From an uncultured Lachnospiraceae bacterium (GTDB lineage Bacteria > Bacillota > Clostridia > Lachnospirales > Lachnospiraceae), in NCBI GenBank assembly GCA_945949045.1, contig CAMFDG010000017.1:1-42300 (forward strand): a stretch of DNA of 42,300 nucleotides, read 5' to 3'. A model generated the notes under the pieces. It saw nothing but the letters and a program-made list of their open reading frames with translations. It ran no database searches and was not told where the DNA came from. The translations under genes and the position numbers were made by a program. Shown here piece by piece: positions 34,028-42,092 of this stretch. The number at the start of each line of letters is the position of its first letter. Position 1 is the first letter of the stretch.

Positions 34028-35995
34028 ATGGAGGAGAGAAAAACAATCGGAATTCTGGTAGGCGGCGTTACGGATGACTTTACAAAAGCACTTTGTAAGG
34101 GACTTCGGAATGCGGCAGAGGAATACAATGTAAACCTTATAGTTCTTCCGGGAAAATTTATTGACAGGGATTACGCGGATAATCTGGAAATTATGTATGA
34201 ATACCAGTATTCGACGGTCTTTTCCTGTGCAACGAAGGAAAATCTGGATGGTATCATCGTGGCAGCAAACTGCATCGGATGTTTCGCTACCAAGGAGAGA
34301 TTGAAGGATTTTATGCATCAGTTCGATGGAATCCCGTGCGTTTTGGTTTCTTCACAGATTGATGGATATGTAAGTGTTAATTTCGATAATTATAAGGGAA
34401 TTCGTGATGGACTTGAATATCTGATCAGGGAGCTCCACTGTACCAGAATCGGAATGATCGGTGGGCCGGAGGATATTTCAGATTCCATTGCACGCAAGAA
34501 CACCTTTGAACGGACTCTTCGGGAAAATGGAATTCCGGTGGATCCGAAGCGATTTACGGTCAGTGAATTCGGCGGCGAATCCTACGATGTGTATGCGAAA
34601 TTTTTGGATGATAATCCGGATATCGAGGCAGTCTTCTGTGGCAATGACGAGATTGCAGCAGGCCTGTATGAGGAGATGAAAAAGAGAAATCTGATGCCCG
34701 GTCAGGATATTTCCGTGTTCGGCTATGATGATGTAGACTGGTGCTCCCAGATTTTCCCTACTTTATCCTCCGTCCGGGCGGATGCAGCTTTGCTGGGGCT
34801 GGAAGCCCTGCAGCTTCTGCTTCGTGCAATTGCCGGAGATCCGGTGGAGAGCGTAGAGCTTCCGACACAGTTTCTCCGCAGAAACTCCGTCTGCCGTCCT
34901 GCCGGAATGAACGAGGATCAGGACGAACTGAGAGAGCAGTATCTAACCATGAGTCATTGGCTGGATGAACAGCGTGACAAACAGAACCGGGCAAACTTCG
35001 AGATGAAGCATTTTATTATGAAGATTCTCCGCTTTGAGAAGGGAAGCGACCAGAGCTATGGTGAGGTTCTGGGAACGATGGACTGGCTTGGCATTTATAA
35101 TGCTTTTTTGTATACTTTTGAGAACCCGATGATTCATTTGAATCATGAGCCTTTCCATATGCCGGAAGAGATTTATATGAAGGCAGCACAGCGCGATGGG
35201 GTGGTGACCAGTGTTCCATCGGTAAGACAGAAAATTTCTACGGCCCGCCTGTATGACACGAAGGCCCTGGGAATTAAGAAGCCGCTGATGCTGGTCATGC
35301 TTCCGCTTTATTCAAATGAAATGCTTTATGGTCTGTTGATGTGTGATATGACAAATGGCATTATGGAGAACGGAGAATTCCTGGGAAATCTGATGTCTGC
35401 AGCGGTGAAGATGATCAACCTTCTGAAGACGAATGAAACCATCATGATGCAGCTGGAGGAGTCTTTGAATGTTCTTCAGGAGAATAATCTGAAGCTGGAT
35501 ACGCTGACTAAGAGAGATCCATTGACCGGAATCTGGAATCGGAGAGGATTTTTCCAGCAGGCAGAGCCTCTGATGAAAAGTTGTAAGGAGAAACGCCGGC
35601 CTTTTGTTGTAATCTATGTTGACATGAACAATCTGAAAATTATCAATGACCGTTATGGACATGATGACGGAGATTTTTCTCTGAGAACCATTGCGGATAT
35701 CTTAAATTCAATCGTAGGGGAAGAGGGAATTGCTGCGCGAATCGGAGGCGATGAATATGCCTGTGCCATTGCATCTGAGGAGAATCCAAAGCAGATTCTG
35801 GAGCGGATCTACGACCGCTTCACAGTGTTTAATGATGAAAGTGATAAGCCATATAATGTCACGGTCTCAGCAGGTGCATACCGCTTCAGCGAGAATGACA
35901 GACACAGCCTGGAGGATGGCCTGACATTGGCGGATGAACAGCTCTATGAGGTGAAGAAACATCGTAAAAAGGATGTTGCGAAAACAAACGTATAA
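34028..35995 (+). CDS. Sugar-binding-like (LacI-type) sensor fused to a GGDEF diguanylate cyclase
   Basis: 655 aa, soluble: no signal peptide or membrane segment. Residues 1-295 form a periplasmic-binding-protein-like domain as in LacI regulators (TIGILVGGVTDDF, DGIIVAANC, RIGMIGGPED, AVFCGNDEIAAG, ISVFGYDDVDW) but without the DNA-binding helix-turn-helix. Residues 300-460 are a GAF-like middle part, then a coiled coil (about 470-490) and a GGDEF domain (495-645) with active-site GGDEY (573-577). The RxxD inhibitory site is absent. It should make cyclic di-GMP in response to an intracellular ligand; the Tyr in place of Phe is a mild variant. Single gene with its own promoter and terminator. 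Confidence 0.9.
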   Translation: MEERKTIGILVGGVTDDFTKALCKGLRNAAEEYNVNLIVLPGKFIDRDYADNLEIMYEYQYSTVFSCATKENLDGIIVAANCIGCFATKERLKDFMHQFDGIPCVLVSSQIDGYVSVNFDNYKGIRDGLEYLIRELHCTRIGMIGGPEDISDSIARKNTFERTLRENGIPVDPKRFTVSEFGGESYDVYAKFLDDNPDIEAVFCGNDEIAAGLYEEMKKRNLMPGQDISVFGYDDVDWCSQIFPTLSSVRADAALLGLEALQLLLRAIAGDPVESVELPTQFLRRNSVCRPAGMNEDQDELREQYLTMSHWLDEQRDKQNRANFEMKHFIMKILRFEKGSDQSYGEVLGTMDWLGIYNAFLYTFENPMIHLNHEPFHMPEEIYMKAAQRDGVVTSVPSVRQKISTARLYDTKALGIKKPLMLVMLPLYSNEMLYGLLMCDMTNGIMENGEFLGNLMSAAVKMINLLKTNETIMMQLEESLNVLQENNLKLDTLTKRDPLTGIWNRRGFFQQAEPLMKSCKEKRRPFVVIYVDMNNLKIINDRYGHDDGDFSLRTIADILNSIVGEEGIAARIGGDEYACAIASEENPKQILERIYDRFTVFNDESDKPYNVTVSAGAYRFSENDRHSLEDGLTLADEQLYEVKKHRKKDVAKTNV

Positions 35996-36040
35996 AGCAA
36001 GGGCCTCTGGCTGGTTTTGGAATAACGGAAGAGAAAGCAG

Positions 36041-36075
36041 ATCGCTGCCACACATTTTGTGCGGCAGCGATTTTG
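36041..36075 (+). terminator. Terminator after the GGDEF gene
   Basis: ATCGCTGCC with CAC (36041-36053) pairs with GTG and GGCAGCGAT (36059-36071) with one mismatch, followed by a short T run. Confidence 0.75.
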
Positions 36076-36096
36076 TGAATATGCGGAGATTACAGC

Positions 36097-36153
36097 ATGT
36101 AGTTTTGAAAACTACATAAAATAGTAGACAAACCACAACAAATGGAGTACAAT
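36097..36153 (+). promoter_or_regulatory. Promoter and perfect 21-bp palindrome before the acyltransferase operon
   Basis: ATGTAGTTTT (36097-36106) and AAAACTACAT (36108-36117) form a perfect palindrome around one G. Just downstream is the promoter TAGACA (36125-36130), 17 bases, TACAAT (36148-36153). The expected transcription start is about 36160, two bases before the ATG, so the first gene would be almost leaderless. The palindrome, directly upstream of the -35, is a candidate operator or activator site. Confidence 0.65.
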
Positions 36154-36161
36154 GGCTTATT

Positions 36162-36941
36162 ATGAAGAAAGAACAAAAGATTATTTATTATCAGGATGAA
36201 TTGAACGATGAGTTTGCAGGAGATCATATTCAGGCAAAGCGGATCGACGGCAGCTATCGTTATTTGAGGGATGACCTTTGGGGAAGGATGTCTCATGCAT
36301 TCTGGTATCGGATCGTTGCTATTCCGCTGGCCAGATTATATATGAAACTTCACTTTCATCACCGGATCATTGGAGCAAAGGTGTTAGAGCAGGCAGGGGA
36401 CAGTGGATATTTCATGTATGGCAACCATACGCATTTTCTGGCGGATGCGTTGATTCCCACTATGGTGAACCGGCCGAGGGATGTGTATGTGATTGTACAT
36501 CCAAACAACGTGTCCATGCCTGTTTTGGGGCGGATCACCCCGAGCCTCGGGGCGCTGCCGCTGCCCGATGATATGGAGGCTGCAAAGCATTTTGTAGAGG
36601 CAGTGGATGATTGCATAGACCGGGGGAAATGTGTTATGATTTACCCCGAGGCACATATCTGGCCTTTTTATACAGATATCCGTCCTTTTAAAGATACCTC
36701 TTTTCGTTATCCGGTTCAGAAACAGGTGCCGGTATTCTGCCTGACCAATACTTACCAGAGGGGACGTTCCAAGTCAACACCGCAGATCGTCACCTACGTT
36801 GACGGTCCGTTTTATCCCGATGCTTCCCTTCCGGTGAAAAAACAGAAGAGACTTCTGCGGGACCAGGTTTATTCGACGATGAAGGAGAGGGCGAAAAATA
36901 ATACGATGACTGTGATTCGTTATGAAAAGGTGGACAAATGA
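36162..36941 (+). CDS. PlsC-like lysophospholipid acyltransferase
   Basis: 259 aa. The acyltransferase motifs are GNHTHFLAD (87-95) and YPEAHIWPF (161-169), in the places of the NHxxxxD and PEGTR motifs of 1-acylglycerol-3-phosphate acyltransferases. The His to Asp distance is one residue longer than in PlsC (H-x5-D), a variant I recall from other Firmicute members. One amphipathic or membrane segment near 46-62. It probably transfers an acyl chain to a glycerolipid or sugar lipid at the membrane. No clear ribosome site, which fits the near-leaderless mRNA. The next gene overlaps it by four bases (ATGA). Confidence 0.82.
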   Translation: MKKEQKIIYYQDELNDEFAGDHIQAKRIDGSYRYLRDDLWGRMSHAFWYRIVAIPLARLYMKLHFHHRIIGAKVLEQAGDSGYFMYGNHTHFLADALIPTMVNRPRDVYVIVHPNNVSMPVLGRITPSLGALPLPDDMEAAKHFVEAVDDCIDRGKCVMIYPEAHIWPFYTDIRPFKDTSFRYPVQKQVPVFCLTNTYQRGRSKSTPQIVTYVDGPFYPDASLPVKKQKRLLRDQVYSTMKERAKNNTMTVIRYEKVDK

Positions 36942-37777
36942 TTTCTATTCTATTTTCAGGAAACAGCAAGGTGTTTGACGGTGTGCTGACATGCATGCTT
37001 TCTATTTTTAAGCGGACAGACACAAAGGAACCCTTTCACTTTTATATCTACACAATGGAAATTACCAGAGTGAAGCCGGAGTATACGCCGATTTCACCGG
37101 ATATGATTGATTTTCTGGACCGTGTGGCCCGGAAATATAATCCAGAGAATAAAGTGACAGCGGTGGATGTGACAGATTTATATGAGAGAGAATTTGCACA
37201 TTGTCCCAATGAGGATGCGTACTGCTCACCCTATACACTGCTCCGGCTCTTTGCAGATCTGGTGGAGGGCATGCCGGACAAGCTGTTGTATCTGGATGTG
37301 GATATTTTATTTAACCGTGATATCCGGCTTCTTTATGATGTGGATGTGACGGAGGTGGAGTATGCGGCGGCAAGGGACCATTATGGGAAATATCTGATCA
37401 ATCCCCACTATATCAATGCCGGAGTTCTGCTTTTTAATCTGAAGAAGATGAAGGAAACCGGCATCCTTGCAAAGGCAAGAAAACTGATTCAGACGAAAAA
37501 GCTTGTTTTTGCGGACCAGAGTGCGCTGATCCGGAGTACAACATCAAAGAAGCTTCTGCCACAGAAATTCAATGACCAGAAATTTTTACATAAGAGCACA
37601 GTAGTGCGGCATTTTTCCAAAAGGCTGTTTTACCTGCCGTATCCCCATACGGCCAATGTTAAGCAGTGGGATGTAAGCAAAATACACAGAATCTTTCATT
37701 ATTATGTGTTTGATGATATTCTGTATGACTATATTTATTTGAAGAAAAAATTCGAAGAAGATCAGGAGGAATGTTGA
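36938..37777 (+). CDS. Glycosyltransferase family 8 protein
   Basis: 279 aa. It begins like GT8 enzymes (ISILFSGNSKVFDGVLTCML) and has the metal/UDP-sugar DxD motif YLDVDILF and the usual later INAGVLLFNL and FADQSAL. GT8 enzymes are retaining transferases that use UDP-glucose or UDP-galactose, as in lipopolysaccharide glucosyltransferases. No membrane segment. The start overlaps the acyltransferase stop; the next gene begins two bases after the end, so the three are one operon. Confidence 0.87.
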   Translation: MISILFSGNSKVFDGVLTCMLSIFKRTDTKEPFHFYIYTMEITRVKPEYTPISPDMIDFLDRVARKYNPENKVTAVDVTDLYEREFAHCPNEDAYCSPYTLLRLFADLVEGMPDKLLYLDVDILFNRDIRLLYDVDVTEVEYAAARDHYGKYLINPHYINAGVLLFNLKKMKETGILAKARKLIQTKKLVFADQSALIRSTTSKKLLPQKFNDQKFLHKSTVVRHFSKRLFYLPYPHTANVKQWDVSKIHRIFHYYVFDDILYDYIYLKKKFEEDQEEC

Positions 37778-37778
37778 A

Positions 37779-39566
37779 ATGAACCAGCAAAAACAGATAC
37801 CTGTATTTTATGCGTGCGATGACAATTTTGTGAAATACACGGTTGTGTCGCTGCAATCCATGATGGACAACGCGTCAAAGGACAGGGAATATGTGATTCA
37901 TGTGCTGAATACCAACATATCACAGGAAATGAAGGACGTCATGTATGCGATGGCGGAGGAAAATTTCGAGATCCGCTTTGATGACGTGACCGATTACCTG
38001 AGATCGATCAGCGACAAGCTGCCACTTCGCGATTACTATTCCAGGACGACGTACTTCAGGCTGTTTATCGCGGAAATGTTCCCGGAATATGACAAGGCCA
38101 TTTATATGGACAGTGATACCATCGTGCTTGGTGATATTGCAAAGCTCTATGATTATGAACTGGGGGACAATTATGTGGGTGCCTGCAACGAGCAGGTGAT
38201 GATTCAGGAAGATGTTTATGGCACCTATGTAGAGCAGGTGCTTGGCGTGGAGCGCGACAATTATTTTAACGCCGGCATGATTGTTATTAACTGTGATCAA
38301 TTCCGGAAAAACCATGTGCTGGACCAGTTTATTGAACTTTTGCATATGTACAATTTTGTGGTCACCCAGGACGAGGATTATTTGAACCTGATCTGTCACA
38401 ACAAGGTTTTCTGGCTGCCGCAGGAGTGGAATGTGGAGATGTTTGGAGAACTTCCCTGCAGGGAGGAGGATATCTGTATGATCCACTATATCATGGTGTC
38501 CAAGCCGTGGCATTACAAGGACTGCAGGATGCAGGATTATTTCTGGTCTTACGCAGAGAAAACCGCTGTGTGTGAGCAGATCCGCAGGGAGCGGGAGGAT
38601 TATACCGACGAAGAACGGGCAGAGGATGCGGCATCCTGCGAGAGACTTCTTCAACTGGCAATTCATGAGACTGAGAAGGACAATAATTACCTGAAGCTGG
38701 TGAAAGCTGGAAAGCTGAAGGCGAAAGACCGGCTTCAGGTGCTGGATAAGATTGCAAAGCTTGAGAGAGAAGGCCGGTTTGACGAGGATGTGGAAGAGGA
38801 TCCGCCGACCCGTGAGCTTAAGCCCAAAGATGTGGACTATCTCAAGAAAAAGCTGAGCAGCAAGATCAAGACAAAGCTGACCTATAAGGTTGCCAGGAAA
38901 TTTTTAAATACGATTCTGGAAGAAAAAAAGCTGATTATTAAAGATGTGGTAGGAATTGAGAATATGAATGCGCTGAATTCCGGCGCGGTGATTACCTGCA
39001 ACCATTTTAATGCCTTTGACAGCTTCGCCATCCAGATTGCCTATGAGAGATCCTGTCAGTGTAAAAAGAGACGGCTGTACCGTGTGATCCGGGAGGGAAA
39101 TTATACCAACTTCCCAGGCTTTTACGGTATGCTGATGAGAAACTGCTACACGTTTCCCTTAAGCTCAAACCGCGATACCATGAAGAAATTCATGCGCTCT
39201 ATGGACATCGTTCTTCGTCATGGTGATTTCATGGTGGTATATCCGGAGCAGAGTATGTGGTGGAATTACCGCAAGCCCAAGCCTTTGAAGAAGGGGGCAT
39301 ATACCTTTGCCACAAAAAATAATGTCCCGGTGCTTCCCTGCTTCATCACCATGGAGGACAGCGATATTTTAGGGGATGATGGATTTTACGTGCAGGAGTA
39401 CACGATTCATATTGCAAAAGCCATCTATCCGGATCCGGCCAAGACCAGAGCGCAGAATGTGGAGGAAATGAAGAAGAAAAATTACGAAGTATGGAAGGAA
39501 ATATATGAGACTACTTATGGCGAACCGCTGATTTACGACTGTGAGTCCGATGTGACAAGTGCATAG
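37779..39566 (+). CDS. Bifunctional GT8 glycosyltransferase-acyltransferase fusion
   Basis: 595 aa. Residues 1-285 are a GT8 domain (PVFYACDDNFVKYTVVSL, DSD at 111-113, FNAGMIVIN, DEDYLNLI). A charged linker (about 285-365) leads to a PlsC-like acyltransferase domain (about 390-560) with CNHFNAFD (407-414, canonical H-x4-D) and YPEQSMWW (488-495). The single protein can thus carry out a glycosylation and an acylation, the same two activities as the two genes before it. It could extend and acylate one glycolipid; the product is unknown. AGGAGG lies nine bases before the ATG. Confidence 0.88.
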   Translation: MNQQKQIPVFYACDDNFVKYTVVSLQSMMDNASKDREYVIHVLNTNISQEMKDVMYAMAEENFEIRFDDVTDYLRSISDKLPLRDYYSRTTYFRLFIAEMFPEYDKAIYMDSDTIVLGDIAKLYDYELGDNYVGACNEQVMIQEDVYGTYVEQVLGVERDNYFNAGMIVINCDQFRKNHVLDQFIELLHMYNFVVTQDEDYLNLICHNKVFWLPQEWNVEMFGELPCREEDICMIHYIMVSKPWHYKDCRMQDYFWSYAEKTAVCEQIRREREDYTDEERAEDAASCERLLQLAIHETEKDNNYLKLVKAGKLKAKDRLQVLDKIAKLEREGRFDEDVEEDPPTRELKPKDVDYLKKKLSSKIKTKLTYKVARKFLNTILEEKKLIIKDVVGIENMNALNSGAVITCNHFNAFDSFAIQIAYERSCQCKKRRLYRVIREGNYTNFPGFYGMLMRNCYTFPLSSNRDTMKKFMRSMDIVLRHGDFMVVYPEQSMWWNYRKPKPLKKGAYTFATKNNVPVLPCFITMEDSDILGDDGFYVQEYTIHIAKAIYPDPAKTRAQNVEEMKKKNYEVWKEIYETTYGEPLIYDCESDVTSA

Positions 39567-39665
39567 TTATGATTATGAAAAAATGGGCAGTTTGTATGGG
39601 TTGACGGATTGACGTAAGTGTGAAATACTATAGGATAAGTATAGTTTTGAAGGGAGACTTTCATT

Positions 39666-40688
39666 ATGAATAGAGCAATTTGGAATGCCCGGAAAAGTCT
39701 TATGCTGGTATTTGCGGTTGCTGTTGTCACAATCCTTACTTCTGCAGCGCCTGTGAAGGCACAGACAAAAACAGCCGGGACGCAGACAGATTACTACAAA
39801 TCAGAGCATGACGAAACGGCAACTGCCGGAGTCGAGAAGAAGTTTCAATTCAAGGTTCTTAAGGATGGAACAACCATCTTCTGCCTTGTGACCGATCAGG
39901 CATCTGCCATGAAGATAACACTTTATGACAGTACCGGAACTCCGGTGACAGGGATAAAGAATCCATATTCGGTGTCAGGGGACCGGTATGTGCTTGTTTC
40001 CGATGATACACATATGTTTGCAGATGATTGGGCGCTTCCCAAGGGAGAATATACTTGTGGTATTACCTTTGAGAAGGACACCACCTTTGCAGCCCGTGTT
40101 TACAGGGTAGCCCCGGAGGTGTCCATCAGCCAGACCAGACTGGAGCTCACAGCCGGCTATTCCCAGAGATTATCCGTATCCGGGGAGAAGGTCAAGACCT
40201 GGACATCAAAAAACAAGTCGGTTGCCATTGTGGATAAGAAGGGGAAGGTGACCGGGAAAAATTCAGGAAAAACAACGGTTACGGCAACTCTCGTGGATGG
40301 AAGAAAATTAACCTGCAGTGTCATTGTCCGAAAGAACATCTACACGGACAGTAAAGGTACGATCAGTGAGATTCCTGCCGGAAGTGTGATTGCACAGGCC
40401 TACCGGGCGTCCCTGGATTCTGAGGGAAATTTACATGTCAAGGTTAATGTATTAAATAATACAGAGAAACGGATTACAGCGTTGTCCAAGATGAAGGTGA
40501 CGGTACGGGACCAGAAGGGAAGGCTGGTGGGATATTGTAAGATCAACAAACGAAACATTTCCGTTCCTGCCTATTCCGCGAAGAGCACCACATTTATCAT
40601 CAAAAAGTCTGACGTTAAGAGAACTGCAGACTTGAGGAACGCAAATGTGGTGTGCGAAGGTAAATTCCGGGCAACACAATATCGTTAG
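39666..40688 (+). CDS. Secreted protein with a Big2-type Ig-like domain
   Basis: 340 aa with a signal peptide (basic MNRAIWNARK, hydrophobic LMLVFAVAVVTILTS, cleavage about residue 32 near VKAQ). Residues about 155-225 form a bacterial Ig-like (Big2) domain (TWTSKNKSVAIVDKKGKVTG, then SGKTTVTATLVDG). The C-terminal 110 residues are beta-rich and unrecognised. No anchor is visible, so it is probably released or held non-covalently. A GGGAG site precedes the start. The last codons (ACACAATATCGTTAG) are themselves the first unit of the 37/38-bp repeat array. Confidence 0.87.
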   Translation: MNRAIWNARKSLMLVFAVAVVTILTSAAPVKAQTKTAGTQTDYYKSEHDETATAGVEKKFQFKVLKDGTTIFCLVTDQASAMKITLYDSTGTPVTGIKNPYSVSGDRYVLVSDDTHMFADDWALPKGEYTCGITFEKDTTFAARVYRVAPEVSISQTRLELTAGYSQRLSVSGEKVKTWTSKNKSVAIVDKKGKVTGKNSGKTTVTATLVDGRKLTCSVIVRKNIYTDSKGTISEIPAGSVIAQAYRASLDSEGNLHVKVNVLNNTEKRITALSKMKVTVRDQKGRLVGYCKINKRNISVPAYSAKSTTFIIKKSDVKRTADLRNANVVCEGKFRATQYR

Positions 40689-41058
40689 CCTGAGACAGAA
40701 AAATCAGGACAATACAATATCGTCAGCCTGAGAATGGTTTTTTGGACAGTACAATATTGTCAGCCTGGAATGGATTTTTCGGGCAGTACAATATTGTCAG
40801 CCTGGAATGGATTTTTCGGACAATGCAATATTGTCAGCCTGAGAATGGAATTTCAGGACAGTACAATATTGTCAGCCTGGAATGGAATTTCAGGACAGTA
40901 CAATATTGTCAGCCTGGAATGGAATTTTCGGACAGTGCAATATTGTCAGCCTGAGAATGGAATTTTCGGACAGTACAATATTGTCAGCCTGGAATGGAAT
41001 TTCAGGACAGTACAATATTGTCAGCCTGGAATGGATTTTTCGGACAATATAATATCGT
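40677..41058. repeat. Tandem repeat array 2, 37/38-bp units with an ACAATATTGT palindrome
   Basis: Eleven CAATAT-type cores occur at 40677, 40715, 40752, 40789, 40826, 40864, 40901, 40938, 40976, 41013 and 41050 (the last with T for C). The step is 37 or 38 bp, depending on whether the linker reads CCTGGAATGG or CCTGAGAATGG. The central eight units keep the palindrome (A/G)CAATATTGT; the outermost have CAATATCGT, so the ends have diverged. The first core lies in the last codons of the upstream gene. The open frames through the array are artefacts of the repetition. Confidence 0.95.
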
Positions 41059-41077
41059 TAGCCAGCGAAAGAAATCA

Positions 41078-41294
41078 TGCTGAGCGTTACTATTCACAGC
41101 CCCCCCCCCCCTCATCCTCATGCGCAATCCCGCCGGCTTCGCCTGCTTTCCCGCTCCTGCGGAGCTAAGATTGCTTATGAGGATGAGTTTCCTGTTTCGC
41201 AGTCAGATTTCAGAATGAACATTGCCTGCTTACAAGCAAGCATGACGCTGGCAATGTTCATTCTGAAATCGGCTGTGAATAGTAACTGCTGAGC
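41078..41294. mobile_element. MITE-like element with 16-bp terminal inverted repeats and 8-bp target duplication
   Basis: GTTACTATTCACAGCC (41086-41101) has a perfect inverted copy at 41271-41286, and TGCTGAGC directly flanks both ends (41078-41085, 41287-41294). The 201-bp interior has no credible gene but two long hairpins: CTCATCCTCAT plus GCAATC (41111-41129) with 41169-41187, and a perfect 21-bp stem, 41206-41226 with 41250-41270, capped by TGCTTacAAGCA. A run of 12 C (41100-41111) begins at the left repeat. This is the structure of a non-autonomous miniature transposon. An 8-bp duplication is typical of several families, for example IS66 and ISL3; the parent is not identified. Confidence 0.8.
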
Positions 41295-41316
41295 AGCAAA
41301 TCAGTTAAATTAGTGC

Positions 41317-41345
41317 GTGACATTTGGAACGGGGTGTGCTATACT
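41317..41345 (+). promoter_or_regulatory. Promoter of tRNA-Gly
   Basis: GTGACA (41317-41322), 17 bases, then TATACT (41340-41345) with an upstream TG (extended -10), 18 bases before the tRNA. Confidence 0.7.
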
Positions 41346-41362
41346 ACTTTTTGTTCCGAGAT

Positions 41363-41433
41363 GCAGATGTAGTTCATCGGTAGAACACCAGCTTCCCAAG
41401 CTGGGGAGGCGGGTTCGATTCCCGTCATCTGCT
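41363..41433 (+). tRNA. tRNA-Gly, anticodon CCC
   Basis: 71 bases fold as a cloverleaf: acceptor GCAGATG (41363-41369) with CATCTGC (41426-41432), D stem GTTC/GAAC, anticodon stem CCAGC/GCTGG around loop TTCCCAA, variable loop of four, and T arm with TTCGATT. The anticodon CCC reads GGG, hence glycine. The 3' CCA is not encoded. Confidence 0.97.
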
Positions 41434-41453
41434 TATAGTTTATCAGTTTACAG

Positions 41454-41507
41454 AAACCCGGTGTTTCGGATTTCCTTGAGTGGAAATCCGAAACACCGGG
41501 TTTTTGT
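41454..41507 (+). terminator. Terminator after tRNA-Gly
   Basis: A perfect 22-bp stem (41454-41475 with 41482-41503) with a six-base loop TTGAGT ends in T residues. Confidence 0.93.
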
Positions 41508-41542
41508 ATTTGGAATGGAGAGCCTTGAAAGCCGCGGGGGTA

Positions 41543-41990
41543 TGGGCGATAGAGAGTATTTTTCCATCTACCGCCCACGAGAGAATGGAATTGTGGGTGC
41601 TAGAGAACGATTTTTCATCTGCCGCCCACGAGGAAGAGGAAACATGGGCGCTAGAGAGTAATTTTTTATCAAACGCCCACGGGAGAAAGAGAACATGGGC
41701 GATAGAGAGCAATTTTTTATCAATCGCCCACAGGAGAAAGGGATTGTGGGCGCTAGAGAACGATTTTTCATCTGCCGCCCACGAGGAAGAGGAAACATGG
41801 GCGCTAGAGAGTAATTTTTTATCAAACGCCCACGGGAGAAAGAGAACATGGGCGCTAGAGAGTATTTTTCCATCTACCGCCCACAGGAGAAAGGGATAGT
41901 GGGGGCTAGAGAACGATTTTTCATCTGCCGCCCACGAGAGAATGGAATTGTGGGCCCTGGAGAACAATTTATCATCTTCCGCCCACGGCA
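41543..41990. repeat. Tandem hairpin array 3, nine 51-bp units
   Basis: TGGGCG-type cores recur at 41543 and then every 51 bp to 41951. Each is closed 24-30 bases later by CGCCCA, giving a short stem around a T-rich loop. Four unit types differ in the loop (for example GAACGATTTTTCATCTGC, GAGTAATTTTTTATCAAA, GAGTATTTTTCCATCTAC, GAGCAATTTTTTATCAAT), in the order C A B D A B C A and a diverged last copy. Because 51 is a multiple of three, open frames run right through on both strands; they are not genes. Confidence 0.95.
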
Positions 41991-42092
41991 CAAGGGGAAG
42001 TGGAAATAGAATTACTATAAAATATGTGTCATATGAAAAAGATAACTCAACTTTGAGTATCAATAAAAATATCGAAAAATGTAAAAAAGTTG

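Noticed and set aside
40734-41168. Open frame of 144 codons through array 2
   Set aside because: It is periodic only because the 37/38-bp unit repeats; there is no ribosome site and it runs into the MITE.
41078-41294. Retron-like ncRNA (nested hairpins bounded by inverted repeats)
   Set aside because: No reverse transcriptase gene nearby, and the flanking 8-bp direct repeats fit a transposed element better.
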